Source: Streptomyces sp. APSN-46.1
GTDB taxonomy: Bacteria > Actinomycetota > Actinomycetes > Streptomycetales > Streptomycetaceae
Assembly: GCF_022815725.1 (NCBI RefSeq)
Contig: NZ_JALGRF010000012.1
Span: forward strand, 1-64,000
Reading direction: 5' to 3'
Length of the DNA stretch: 64,000 bases
A program made the translations under genes and the position numbers. The notes beneath the pieces are model-generated. The model was not told where the DNA came from. It was given only the letters and a program-made list of their open reading frames with translations, and ran no database searches. Of the stretch, positions 19,165-28,001 are shown piece by piece; within the stretch, counting starts at the first letter, position 1, and each line of letters opens with the position of its first letter.

Positions 19165-19422
19165 ATGACGACGAGAGACGAGGCTCTGGCGCGCGAGCCG
19201 GACGGTAATGCGCGGATGCAGGGCCTGGGCGCTGAGCAGAGGATCCTCATGACGCTCAGGGTCTCCCGTGACTCCGGCCGGACTTGGGGCCAGCTGACAG
19301 AAGTACGGGAAGACGAGAATCCGGTGATCCTCGACAATCCCGGTGGCTTTCCGCCCTGCACGTGCCCGCGCTGCACGGACCACTCCCCGCGCTCCGGAGC
19401 CTCCTCTCGGACGGAGTCGTGA
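19165..19422 (+). CDS. Small Cys-containing protein at the head of the radical SAM cluster
   Basis: An 85-residue protein of unknown function. The middle part looks like a short beta-rich domain (RILMTLRVSRDSGRTWGQLT) and the C-terminal part has a CTCPRC motif. The ATG at 19165 is preceded by agaggag. Its stop overlaps the next start by one base (TGATG). It is the first gene transcribed toward the radical SAM enzyme, so a role in the same pathway is likely but unproven. Confidence 0.65.
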   Translation: MTTRDEALAREPDGNARMQGLGAEQRILMTLRVSRDSGRTWGQLTEVREDENPVILDNPGGFPPCTCPRCTDHSPRSGASSRTES

Positions 19423-19751
19423 TGCGGTGCACGCACTGGCGCCGGGTGCCCCTGGACCTGGCGCGGGAAGCGCGGGAGAGGTCGGCCGCGGAGTGCGTCG
19501 ACAGGGCTGTGCAGTGCCAGTTGTCCACACACGACGACGGTGAGCACTACGGCCTCCTCGACGACCTCGGGGAATACGGGACCGCGCTGTGGCTCCGCTG
19601 GCATGGGAGAACCGAGGCAGAGCTGGTCGGGCGGGCGGACTGCCCGGTGGTCGCCCCCGGGCCCGACGGTGAGGGCTGCTGTCTGTTCGCCGGCCACGCC
19701 GAACAGCACACCTGGGAAGACGCCCTGGAGGAGGCCTCGTGCACCAGCTGA
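19422..19751 (+). CDS. Conserved-looking small protein of the radical SAM cluster
   Basis: A 109-residue protein with several Cys, His and Trp residues (LRWHGRTEAELVGRADCPV, then CCLFAGHAEQHTW). No family is recognised. It is coupled upstream by TGATG, and the next gene begins two bases after its stop. The Cys/His pattern could hold a metal or support maturation, but this is inference. Confidence 0.65.
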   Translation: MRCTHWRRVPLDLAREARERSAAECVDRAVQCQLSTHDDGEHYGLLDDLGEYGTALWLRWHGRTEAELVGRADCPVVAPGPDGEGCCLFAGHAEQHTWEDALEEASCTS

Positions 19752-19753
19752 TC

Positions 19754-19996
19754 ATGAGCCCACGCAACCGCACGTTCCTCGTCGCCCGCCCCGACTCGCA
19801 TGGCGGAATGCAGACCCGGCGCCCACACCCTCGCCCTCCTCGCAACGAGAGCTGCGGGGACTGTGGCGGCAGCGGCGCCGACTCGTCCGGCAAGAGCTGC
19901 GGCACCTGCAACGGGCTCGGCGAAATCTACTGCCGCGCCGGCGGTCAGGGCGTACGCCTGCCGTCACGTTCTATGACCTGGAAGGAAGGCCACTGA
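19754..19996 (+). CDS. Small DnaJ-type zinc-finger protein (CxxCxGxG)
   Basis: An 80-residue protein with two CxxCxGxG-like knuckles, CGDCGGSG and CGTCNGLG, plus a later Cys (EIYC), as in DnaJ-type zinc fingers. It has no J domain. The ATG at 19754 lies two bases after the previous stop; an upstream in-frame GTG at 19739 is the alternative start. Its stop overlaps the radical SAM start by one base. It may be a substrate-handling partner of the radical SAM enzyme. Confidence 0.7.
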   Translation: MSPRNRTFLVARPDSHGGMQTRRPHPRPPRNESCGDCGGSGADSSGKSCGTCNGLGEIYCRAGGQGVRLPSRSMTWKEGH

Positions 19997-21120
19997 TGGC
20001 CCACGCTCTGATCGCCTCCCCGTTCCTCGACGGGCACCTGCTCCTCAAGCCCGGAGCGAGGGCCGGTGCCCGCATCCCCGCCGACCGCTACGACGGCCTG
20101 CGGCAGGCCGCCGCCGACGGCGAGACTCTGCCCACCTGGGCGGTGCGGACCGCCGCCGATGTCTGGGGCATCGACCTGAGTGGCCGACCCGCGCAGGGCA
20201 CTGTGCTGGTGCGCGAGCCGTCCCCGTACGGCTACTGCCGCGCCTCCTGGGAGATCAACCTCGGCTGCAACTTCGGCTGCAAGCACTGCTACCTCGGCGA
20301 GCGCCCCTTCTCCGGGCTCGGCTGGGAGGACAAGGTGCGGCTGCTGGACATCATGCGCGAGGCCGGTGTCCTCTGGCTCCAGATCACCGGCGGCGAGCCC
20401 ACCATGGACCCGGACTTCCAGGGCGCCTACCGGTATGCCTGGCAGGCCGGGATGATGCTCACCATCTCCACCAACGGCTCGCTGCTCTGGCGGCCGGACC
20501 TCCTCAAGCTCTTCCGGGACTGCCCGCCCTATCGGCTGGTCGTCAGCATGTACGGGGCGAGCGAGGAGTCCTTCGACACGCTCACCCAGCGCCGTGGCGC
20601 GTGGAAGGCGTTTCGGCGCGGCATGGACGCCGCACGCGAGGCGGGCCTGCCTCTGCGCATCAACGTCGTGGTGACGGAGGACAACTCCTCCGAGGCGGAC
20701 GAGATGGCCGCCCTCGCCGGTGAGTGGAACGTCGAGAACCACGCCTACACGAACATGACGCCCACGATCTACGGCGGCGGCGAGCCGCTGCTTGCTCAGT
20801 CCGCCGCCCATCTGCGGCAGCGCAAGCCGTTCGCCGGCTGCAACGCGGGACACACCTTCTTCCACGCCGACCCCCACGCCAAGGTGTCGATCTGCAAGGT
20901 CGGCCGGGACGACCAGATCGACCTCATGGCCGAAGGCATCGACGGCCTCACCCGGCTCGGCGCCATCGCCGACCGCCTCATGCTTCGCACCGGAGGGTGC
21001 GAAGGCTGCGCCCTTTCCGGCACCTGCCGGGTCTGCCGCCCCCTGGCCAAGCACTACCAGGAAGCCAAGGCGCCGCTGCACAGCTACTGCCAACACGGCG
21101 ACAAGGAGAACGCATCATGA
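19996..21120 (+). CDS. Radical SAM enzyme with SPASM-like C-terminal cysteines
   Basis: A 374-residue radical SAM protein. The canonical CxxxCxxC (CNFGCKHC, Cys 91, 95 and 98) binds the 4Fe-4S cluster that cleaves S-adenosylmethionine. QITGGEPTMDPDF is the usual GGE motif, and STNG and VSMYGASEESFDTL are the expected core strands. The C-terminal part carries more cysteines (FAGCNAGH, SICKVGRD, GGCEGCALSGTCRVCRP, YCQHG), consistent with SPASM/twitch auxiliary clusters. About 85 residues precede the core and may bind peptide. It is coupled by one base to the zinc-finger gene and by 4 bp to the 54-aa precursor-like gene, so a RiPP maturase role is the best reading. Confidence 0.9.
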   Translation: MAHALIASPFLDGHLLLKPGARAGARIPADRYDGLRQAAADGETLPTWAVRTAADVWGIDLSGRPAQGTVLVREPSPYGYCRASWEINLGCNFGCKHCYLGERPFSGLGWEDKVRLLDIMREAGVLWLQITGGEPTMDPDFQGAYRYAWQAGMMLTISTNGSLLWRPDLLKLFRDCPPYRLVVSMYGASEESFDTLTQRRGAWKAFRRGMDAAREAGLPLRINVVVTEDNSSEADEMAALAGEWNVENHAYTNMTPTIYGGGEPLLAQSAAHLRQRKPFAGCNAGHTFFHADPHAKVSICKVGRDDQIDLMAEGIDGLTRLGAIADRLMLRTGGCEGCALSGTCRVCRPLAKHYQEAKAPLHSYCQHGDKENAS

Positions 21121-21281
21121 CCCCGCCCGTACCGGTGACCCTTCTTCCCGGCCCGCCGACTTCGACGCGCCGTGCGGCGCCGCCCGTGGCCGCCCTCTCG
21201 GTGACCGCCGTCCTGGACTTGGACGACGTCGTGGAGAGCGCGGAGTGCTCCTGCGACGCCGGTGACGACAACCCCCACTGA
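21117..21281 (+). CDS. Candidate RiPP precursor peptide
   Basis: A 54-residue peptide whose ATG overlaps the radical SAM stop (ATGA), with aaggag ten bases upstream. The N-terminal half is Pro/Ala-rich, followed by an acidic helix-like leader (SVTAVLDLDDVVE). It ends in a short segment, SAECSCDAGDDNPH, with two cysteines and no homology to folded domains. The size, position and leader/core look fit a ribosomally made peptide modified by the adjacent enzyme. No protease or exporter gene is adjacent. The core boundary and any cross-link are inference. Confidence 0.7.
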   Translation: MTPPVPVTLLPGPPTSTRRAAPPVAALSVTAVLDLDDVVESAECSCDAGDDNPH

Positions 21282-21368
21282 CCGGCAGATCCGGTCGGTT
21301 CCGTTCAGGCCCTGGCGCGTTCGCGTCGGGGCCTGAGCCTTGACCGGCCGACCGTTAGGGTGCCGCTC

Positions 21369-22238
21369 ATGTTCTTCCGCTGGGACTGGCTCCGGCCCGT
21401 ACTGACCGCGCCGATCGTGCCGACTCTCGGCCCCGTCCACCCCCACGCGCTCACCGTCGACCTCTTCGAAGACACCCTGCGAGCGGCCGTCACTGACCGG
21501 TCTTTCCTCCACTACGACAAGGACCGGCGCTGGAGCAACGAGAAGGACGAGACGGTCCTCCGCGGCGACGTGGTGCACCAGCCCGAACACACCCTCATCC
21601 CCACCCTGAACCGGCGCGGACGTGGCACCGTCAAGGTCTTCGCCTACGGGCACCGCAACAGCGTCGTGGATGAAGCAGCCGAACTGGCCGCGAAGCTCGC
21701 CGCCGTGCACGACGCGGTCAACGCCCGGGTCGTGCGCCCGCTCGGCCCCGAGACCGACTCCCCGCGCGGCACCCGCATCCAGCTCCAGGACTTCACCACC
21801 CGCCCCTGCCCCGACCCCGGCGGCCCGGTCCGCCCCCTCACCGACTGGCCGGCCGCCGTGCAGGAGACCTTCGCTCCGTACGCCGAGGCCATGGCGGGCG
21901 ATGGCCTGGCCTTCCTCCACACCCAAATGCAGGCCGGCCGGTGCGGCCCGGTCCTCGCCGCCTCCGTCGAGGACTACATCGTGGGCGCGATCGGCCCCAT
22001 GGAAGTACGCCCCGACGCGATCGGATGCCCCCAGCTCATGCCCCAGTACTTCGCCGTCCTGCCCGAGGCGCGAGGGCAGGGCCTGGGCCGTGTCCTGTGG
22101 CGGGCCGCGATGCACTGGGGCCAGTCCCACGGCGCCGCCTACCAGCTCCTCCAGACCGAGGTCGGCGGCCCCTCCGACAGGCTGTGCCAGTCCGAAGGAC
22201 TGACCTCCCTCGGCTTCAGCCACACCACACGGGCGTAG
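21369..22238 (+). CDS. GNAT-family acetyltransferase-like protein of the radical SAM cluster
   Basis: A 289-residue protein. The C-terminal 120 residues have the GNAT fold signature, with the acetyl-CoA motif EARGQGLGRVLWRAAM. The N-terminal 170 residues are of unknown type (HYDKDRRWSNEKDE, FAYGHRNSVVDEAAELAAKL). The ATG at 21369 was chosen; an in-frame GTG lies three codons upstream. It follows the precursor gene after 87 bp on the same strand and may acylate the peptide or give self-protection. It ends where a sortase remnant begins. Confidence 0.8.
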   Translation: MFFRWDWLRPVLTAPIVPTLGPVHPHALTVDLFEDTLRAAVTDRSFLHYDKDRRWSNEKDETVLRGDVVHQPEHTLIPTLNRRGRGTVKVFAYGHRNSVVDEAAELAAKLAAVHDAVNARVVRPLGPETDSPRGTRIQLQDFTTRPCPDPGGPVRPLTDWPAAVQETFAPYAEAMAGDGLAFLHTQMQAGRCGPVLAASVEDYIVGAIGPMEVRPDAIGCPQLMPQYFAVLPEARGQGLGRVLWRAAMHWGQSHGAAYQLLQTEVGGPSDRLCQSEGLTSLGFSHTTRA

Positions 22239-22387
22239 CAAAGGACTCCTTCCCCACCGACAAGATCTACGGGGACACCCAAAGCAAGGCGGAGCTCCAC
22301 CTGATCACCTGCGGCGGCAACCTGACCCCGGACCGGCACTGGGATGCCAACGTCGTCGTGTTCGCCCACCTCACGGGCAAGGCGTAG
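22232..22387 (+). pseudogene. C-terminal remnant of a class F sortase
   Basis: About 51 codons, open to a TAG at 22385 but without a start codon, encode the tail of a class F sortase: FPTDKIYG, LHLITCGG with the catalytic-type Cys, and DRHWDANVVVFA with the Arg region. The N-terminal two thirds are missing, and the fragment overlaps the end of the GNAT gene in another frame. It marks a deletion or recombination breakpoint. Confidence 0.72.
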
Positions 22388-22452
22388 TCCCGTACGCGAT
22401 ACCTTCATAGCTCCGGGGTCAGGACTCCGGCAGGCGATGTGGAGGCAGCGGC

Positions 22453-25400
22453 GTGAGCGTGCGAGTGACGGCGGCACAGGGCGGCGTGGACCCCTTCGGC
22501 ACGGCCAGGCTGCGGCGCGGGGTGCTCGACGCCTGGGGCGCGGGCCCGGCCCGTTTCCGCGAGGACGCCAACGCCGAGGAGGACCTGGCGCTCGGCGGTT
22601 ACCGGGACCGGCTCGTGGTCGAGCTGGCGCAGAACGCCGCCGACGCCGCCGCCCGCGCCGGGGTACCGGGGCGGATGCGGCTCACCCTGCACCCCGGCGA
22701 GGGCGGGCACGCGGTGCTGGCCGTCGCCAACACCGGTGCTCCGCTGGACGCCACGGGCGTGGAGTCGCTGAGCACCCTGCGCGCCTCGGCCAAGCGGGAA
22801 CCCGCGACCGGGCCGGGCCGGGCGGCCGGCGCAGGCGCGGACTCGGGCGCTGGCTCGGGCGCCGACGCCGGGGCCGGGGCAACGGCCGGCGCCGGGGAGA
22901 CCGTCGGGCGGTTCGGTGTCGGGTTCGCGGCCGTCCTCGCCGTGACCGACGAACCGGCGGTACTGGGCCGCCACGGCGGGGTCCGCTGGTCCCTCGCCGA
23001 GGCCCGCGAACTCGCCCGGGACGCCGCCAACGGCAGCCCCGGCCTCGGCGACGAGCTGCGCCGCCGGGACGGCCACGTCCCGCTGCTGCGGCTCCCGCTG
23101 CCCGCCGAGGGCACCGCGCCCGAGGGCTACGACACGGTCGTGGTCCTCCCGCTGCGCGACGCCGCCGCCGAGGACCTGGTGGAGCGGCTGCTGGCCGGCA
23201 TCGACGACGCGCTGCTCCTCACCCTGCCCGGGCTGCGCGAGGTCATCGTGGACACCCCCGCAGTCGGCACGCGGACCCTGCACCGGCGCGTCGAAGGCCC
23301 GTACACCGTCATCGAGGACTCCCTCTCCGGCACCCACCGCTGGCGCACCGTCCGCCACAGCGGCCCCATCGAGCGCGCCCTGCTCGCCGACCGCCCGGTC
23401 GAGGAGCGGCTGCGCCCGACGTGGACGGTCTCCTGGGCGGTCCCGGTCGACGGCGAGGGCGCGCCCCTGTATCCGGCCACCGCGCCCGTGGTGCACGCGC
23501 CGACCCCGACGGACGAGCCGCTGGGCATCCCCGCGCTGCTCATCGCGAGCCTCCCGCTGGACACCGCCCGCCGGCACCCCGCGCCGGGCCCGCTGACCGA
23601 CTTCCTCGTGGAGCGCGCGGCCGACGCCTACGCCGAACTGCTGGCCGCCTGGGATCCGGTGAGCACCGCGCTCGTGGACCTCGTACCCGGCCCGCTCGGC
23701 AAGGGGGAGCTGGACGGGGCCCTGCGCGGCGCCGTGCTCCGGCGGCTCCCCCGTACGGCCTTCCTCGCGCCCGCCGCCCCGCCCGAGCACGCCGAGGAGC
23801 GGGCCGCCCTGCGCCCCTTCGAGGCCGAGGTGGTGGAGGGCGCGGGCGCCGACACCGTACGGGTCCTCGCGGAGGTGCTGCCGACCCTGCTCCCGGCCGG
23901 TCTGGAGCGGCGGCCCGAGCTGCGCACCCTGGGCGTGGGCCGGCTCCCGCTGGGTGACGCCATCGAGCGGATCGCCGGTATCGAACGCACCCCCGAGTGG
24001 TGGCACCGGCTCTACGACAGCCTGGCCGGGGTGGACCCGGACCGGCTGTCCGGGCTGCCCGTGCCGCTCGCCGACGGGCGCACCGCCATCGGGCCCCGGC
24101 ACATCCTGCTGCCCGGCGCGGACACGCCCGCGGCTTCGAGTACGCGCCTGGCCCGGCTGGGGCTGAAGGTGGCCCACGCGGACGCGGCGCACCCGCTGCT
24201 GGAGAAGCTCGGCGCCCTCCCGGCCACGCCGCGCGCGGTGCTGACGACCCCGCAGGTGCGGGCCGCGGTCGCCGCCTCGCTGGACGCCGGGGAGATCTGG
24301 GACGAGGACGCGGACGCCCTCGACGCCGACGAGCTCGCTGAGCTGGTGCTGGCCCTGGTCCGCGACGCGGGCCTGGCCCCCGGCGACGAGCCCTGGCTGG
24401 GCGCGCTGGCCCTCCCGGACGAGGACGGCGAGCTGACCCCGGCGGGTGAACTCCTGCTGCCCGGCTCGCCGTTGGCCTCGGTGATCCGCGAGGACGAGAT
24501 CCCGTACCTCGACGCCGAGCTCGCCTCCCGGTGGGACACGGACACGCTCACCGCCGTCGGAGTGCTGGCCGAGTTCCAGCTGGTCCGCGCCACCGACCTG
24601 GTCCTCGACCCGGACGAACTGGAGCCGCGCGAAGGGGACTTCGCCGAGCCGGACGACGCGGGTCTGCTGGACGCGGTGGACGTGTGGTGCGAGGACCTGC
24701 TGGACCAGCTCCCGGAGACGCCCGTCCCGCCGGTGGCCACGGAGCTGATCGCCGTCCGCGATCTGGACCTGGTCGACGACGACTGCTGGCCGCGGGCGCT
24801 GGCCATGCTCGCGCAGCCCCCGCTGCGCGACGCGCTGACCCAGCCCGTGCGGATCCTGCTCCCGGACGGCACCACCCAGTCGGTCCGCCCGTACACCGCC
24901 TGGTGGCTGCGCGACCACCCGGTACTCGACGGCCGCCGCCCGGCCGGCCTGCGCTCGGCGGGCGGTGACCCGCTGCTGGAGGGCCTCTACACCTCGGCGG
25001 ACGCCACCGGCTTCGAGGACGAGCAGGTCCTGCGGGCCCTGGGCGTACGCACCTCCGTGGCGGCCCTGCTCGACGAACCCGGCGGCGCGGCCGAGCTCCT
25101 GGGCCGCCTCGCCGACCCGGAGCGCGAGGTCGGCGACCGCCAACTGCACGCCCTGTACGGGGCGCTGTCGTACCTGGACCCCGAGCAGGTCACCCTCCCG
25201 GACGAGCTGCGGGTGGTGGTGGACGGCGAGGTACGCGTGGTGGACGCGGCCGACGCGGTCATCGCGGACGCCCCGGACCTGCTGCCGCTGACGGCGGGCC
25301 TCGCGCTGCTCCCGGTCTCCCCGACCCGGGCCGCCGATCTGGCGGAGCTGCTCCAGGTGCGGCGGCTCTCGGAGACGGTCCCGGCGGAGGTCACGACCCC

Positions 25401-25674
25401 GGGCGAGGAGCACGACGTACCGGAGTCGGTGCGGGTCCTGCTCGGTGCGGCGACCCCGGCCACGTACCTCGAACACGAGGAGCTGATCGCGGGCGGCGTC
25501 GAGCTGGACTGGCGCCGCACCCCGGACGGCACCCTGCACGCGGCCACTCTGGAGGGCGTGGCGGCGGGCCTGGCCTGGGCGGCGGGCCAGTGGCCGCGCC
25601 GCTTCGAGGTGGCCGCCCTCCTGGAGGACCCCTCGCGCACGGCGGAACTGGCCCGCGACCGCTGGTTCGACTGA
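22453..25674 (+). CDS. Large GHKL ATPase-like protein (sacsin/Hsp90-type N-terminal domain)
   Basis: A 1073-residue protein with an N-terminal Hsp90/sacsin-like nucleotide-binding domain. The N box is ELAQNAADA (Glu57, Asn61). The second motif is read as ANTGAPLD, where the usual Asp is Asn. The lid-side glycines are in GRFGVGFAAV (152-161). Between these, residues about 115-149 are a Gly/Ala/Asp low-complexity insert in the expected lid. The other 850 residues have no recognised domain. The GTG at 22453 follows gtggaggcagcg. Family members are common in actinobacteria, with unknown client proteins. Confidence 0.82.
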   Translation: MSVRVTAAQGGVDPFGTARLRRGVLDAWGAGPARFREDANAEEDLALGGYRDRLVVELAQNAADAAARAGVPGRMRLTLHPGEGGHAVLAVANTGAPLDATGVESLSTLRASAKREPATGPGRAAGAGADSGAGSGADAGAGATAGAGETVGRFGVGFAAVLAVTDEPAVLGRHGGVRWSLAEARELARDAANGSPGLGDELRRRDGHVPLLRLPLPAEGTAPEGYDTVVVLPLRDAAAEDLVERLLAGIDDALLLTLPGLREVIVDTPAVGTRTLHRRVEGPYTVIEDSLSGTHRWRTVRHSGPIERALLADRPVEERLRPTWTVSWAVPVDGEGAPLYPATAPVVHAPTPTDEPLGIPALLIASLPLDTARRHPAPGPLTDFLVERAADAYAELLAAWDPVSTALVDLVPGPLGKGELDGALRGAVLRRLPRTAFLAPAAPPEHAEERAALRPFEAEVVEGAGADTVRVLAEVLPTLLPAGLERRPELRTLGVGRLPLGDAIERIAGIERTPEWWHRLYDSLAGVDPDRLSGLPVPLADGRTAIGPRHILLPGADTPAASSTRLARLGLKVAHADAAHPLLEKLGALPATPRAVLTTPQVRAAVAASLDAGEIWDEDADALDADELAELVLALVRDAGLAPGDEPWLGALALPDEDGELTPAGELLLPGSPLASVIREDEIPYLDAELASRWDTDTLTAVGVLAEFQLVRATDLVLDPDELEPREGDFAEPDDAGLLDAVDVWCEDLLDQLPETPVPPVATELIAVRDLDLVDDDCWPRALAMLAQPPLRDALTQPVRILLPDGTTQSVRPYTAWWLRDHPVLDGRRPAGLRSAGGDPLLEGLYTSADATGFEDEQVLRALGVRTSVAALLDEPGGAAELLGRLADPEREVGDRQLHALYGALSYLDPEQVTLPDELRVVVDGEVRVVDAADAVIADAPDLLPLTAGLALLPVSPTRAADLAELLQVRRLSETVPAEVTTPGEEHDVPESVRVLLGAATPATYLEHEELIAGGVELDWRRTPDGTLHAATLEGVAAGLAWAAGQWPRRFEVAALLEDPSRTAELARDRWFD

Positions 25675-25710
25675 CCCGCCGGTTCGACTGACCCGCCGGT
25701 TCGGGACCGC

Positions 25711-26703
25711 TCAGGGAGCCGCGGCCGGGGTGAGGAGCGCGTCCGCGACGGCCGTTCGGGCGTAGAGCACCGAGCGGCCGTTGCGGTGCGCCGTGACCAG
25801 GCCGGCGTTGCGCAGGGCCGTGAGGTGCTGGGACACGCCGGCGGCGGACAGTCCGCAGCCGCGGGCGAGCTGCGTGGTCGAGGCCGGGACGTCGAGTTCG
25901 GCCAGCAGCTGGGCGCGCGAGCGGCCGAGGACCGCGGCGACCGCGTCGGCGGCGCCACCGGCCGTCCGGGGCTCCCACAGGGTGCCGATCCCCCGTGCCG
26001 GATACGCCAGTTGCGGCGGTTCGGGCGCCACCGCACGGGTCAGCACGCGGGGCCAGGCGAAGGCCGAGGGCACCAGCAGCAGCCCGGAGCCGGCCTGGTC
26101 CCGGGTCAGCTTGCACTGCCTGTGGACCAGGCGCAGGGTCCCCGTGTCCCAGCTGACGGAGTCGTGGAGCTCGTTCAGTACGTGGGCGGAGCCGTGCTCG
26201 GCGACCTGCCGGGCGCGGTGGAACACGTCGGCCTCCAGCAGCTGCCGGATGCGGGGCCAGTAGGGTGCGAGCGCGAGTTCCCAGTACGTCTCGATCTCGG
26301 CGGTCACCTTCTCCAGCACTGCCTCGGGGTCCTCGTGGAGCAGTCGGCGCCGTTGCGAGGGACCGGACTTGAGGCACAGCGTGTCGAGGTCCGCCCGGAC
26401 CTGCCGCGGGCTGCTGCGGCGGATGGCGTCGAGCTCGGCGGAGAATGCGGGGAAGGGCCCGGCCGGGGTCGGGTTGAGGAAGTCCGCGAGGTAGCCGTCG
26501 CCCGGGATCAGCGCGGCCAGCCAGCCCCGCTCCAGGCCCGCGCGCAGCAGCCGGGGCCGTACCTGCGCGGCCCAACGGCGGTGCAGCGGGGGCTCGGTGG
26601 CGCCCCTCAGCAGCCGGAAGCTGGTGACGACCTCCCACATCGGGGAGACGGCGAACCTGGTCTGCGCCAGATCCGCCGCGGAGAAACTCAGTCCCGGCTC
26701 CAT
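25711..26703 (-). CDS. ArsR-type winged-helix regulator (DUF5937 family)
   Basis: A 330-residue protein. The N-terminal 240 residues resemble DUF5937 (SFSAADLAQTRFAVSPMWEV). The C-terminal 75 residues are an ArsR-like winged helix (STTQLARGCGLSAAGVSQHL, then TALRNAGLVTAHRNGRSVLY). These proteins usually sit divergently from an MFS exporter and repress it, as here, across 86 bp (26704-26789). That gap contains an AT-richer stretch, atccattggat, with dyad symmetry, a possible operator. The inducer is unknown. Confidence 0.88.
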   Translation of the reverse strand: MEPGLSFSAADLAQTRFAVSPMWEVVTSFRLLRGATEPPLHRRWAAQVRPRLLRAGLERGWLAALIPGDGYLADFLNPTPAGPFPAFSAELDAIRRSSPRQVRADLDTLCLKSGPSQRRRLLHEDPEAVLEKVTAEIETYWELALAPYWPRIRQLLEADVFHRARQVAEHGSAHVLNELHDSVSWDTGTLRLVHRQCKLTRDQAGSGLLLVPSAFAWPRVLTRAVAPEPPQLAYPARGIGTLWEPRTAGGAADAVAAVLGRSRAQLLAELDVPASTTQLARGCGLSAAGVSQHLTALRNAGLVTAHRNGRSVLYARTAVADALLTPAAAP

Positions 26704-26789
26704 GCCCGTACCCCACCCCGTCGATCCATTGGATTCGGTCTGAGCTTAATCAATTCGGGGTCGGGGGTGTGCGGGCGCAGGCTCCTCGC

Positions 26790-28001
26790 ATGCCCTCCAC
26801 CTTCCGCGGACTCCCGCCCACCGTATGGACCCTCTTCGCCGGCACGATCGTCAACCGGCTCGGCCATCTCGTCACCCCGTTCCTGGTGTTCCTGCTGGCC
26901 GACCGGGGTGTGACCGGCGCCGAGACCTCGTACGTCCTCGGCGCGCTGGGGGCGGGCAATCTGCTCGGCCCGGCGCTCGGCGGGGTGCTCGCCGACCGGA
27001 TCGGCCGCCGCCCGACGATGCTGATCGGCCTCCTCGGCGCGGCGGCGGCGCAGGGCGCGCTGTTCCTCGCGCCCGGGCTGTGGACGATGGCGGCGGCCGC
27101 GCTGCTGATCAGCGCCGCCTCGGCGACGGTCGGCCCCGCCGCGTACGCCCTGATGGCCGACTCCGTGGACCCGGAGCGGCGGCAGCGCGCGTACGCCCTG
27201 TTCGGCTGGGGCGTCAACATCGGTACGGCCGTGGCCGGCGTGCTCGGCGGCTTCCTCGCCGCGCACGGCTACTGGCTGCTCTTCGCGGTCGACGCCGGGA
27301 CCCTGCTGGTCTACGCGACGGTGGTGGCGACCCGGCTGCGCGAGCCGCTGCGCACTCCCGGCGCGGGGGCCTCCGCGGGGGACGACGGCAAGGCCGCCGC
27401 CGGTCTGGGCTACGGGGTCGTCTTCCGGGACCGGCTGCTGCTCGCGCTCCTGCCGCTCTTCGGCGTCCAGCTGTTCGTGTACTCGCTGACCGAGGTCGCG
27501 CTGCCGCTGGCCGTGCGCGACAGCGGGCTCTCGCCCGCCGTGTACGGGGCGATGGCGGCGGTCAACGCCGTCCTGGTGGTGGCGCTCCAGCCCGTGGTGA
27601 CGGCCCGGCTCGCCCGGCTGCCGCAACTGCCGGTGCAGGCGGCGGGCAGCGCGCTGATCGCCCTCGGCGTGGCGCTGACGGGCCTCGCGGACTCGGTCGC
27701 CGGGTACGCGGCGTCGGTGGTCGTCTGGTCGCTCGGCGAGGTGGTGGTGGCCGGCATCGCGGCCTCGGTGGTCGCCAGCCTCGCCCCGGCCGCCGCGCGC
27801 GGCCGCTACCAGGGCGCCTTCGGCTGGACCTGGGGCGTCGCCCGGTTCGCCGCCCTCACCCTGGGCGTCACCCTGTACACCGGGCTCGGTGCGGCGGCCC
27901 TGTGGTGGATCGCCCTGGGCGCCGGCCTCGCCACGGCGGCGGCGACCCTGGCGCTGCGCGGCCGGGTGGCGGCCCGCACGGCCCACGACCTCGCGGCGTA
28001 G
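26790..28001 (+). CDS. MFS transporter (drug-efflux type)
   Basis: A 403-residue major facilitator with about 12 predicted helices. The conserved motif A between helices 2 and 3 is GGVLADRIGRRPTMLIG, and the second half begins near FRDRLLLALLPLFGVQL. It likely exports a small toxic compound by proton antiport. The ATG at 26790 was chosen; an in-frame GTG lies 21 bp upstream. It is divergent from the DUF5937 regulator, its likely repressor. Confidence 0.9.
   Translation: MPSTFRGLPPTVWTLFAGTIVNRLGHLVTPFLVFLLADRGVTGAETSYVLGALGAGNLLGPALGGVLADRIGRRPTMLIGLLGAAAAQGALFLAPGLWTMAAAALLISAASATVGPAAYALMADSVDPERRQRAYALFGWGVNIGTAVAGVLGGFLAAHGYWLLFAVDAGTLLVYATVVATRLREPLRTPGAGASAGDDGKAAAGLGYGVVFRDRLLLALLPLFGVQLFVYSLTEVALPLAVRDSGLSPAVYGAMAAVNAVLVVALQPVVTARLARLPQLPVQAAGSALIALGVALTGLADSVAGYAASVVVWSLGEVVVAGIAASVVASLAPAAARGRYQGAFGWTWGVARFAALTLGVTLYTGLGAAALWWIALGAGLATAAATLALRGRVAARTAHDLAA

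Noticed and set aside
22405..25539. A 1044-codon minus-strand frame opposite the sacsin-like gene
   Set aside because: It has the Gly/Arg/Val-rich composition of a shadow frame and no start or domain support.
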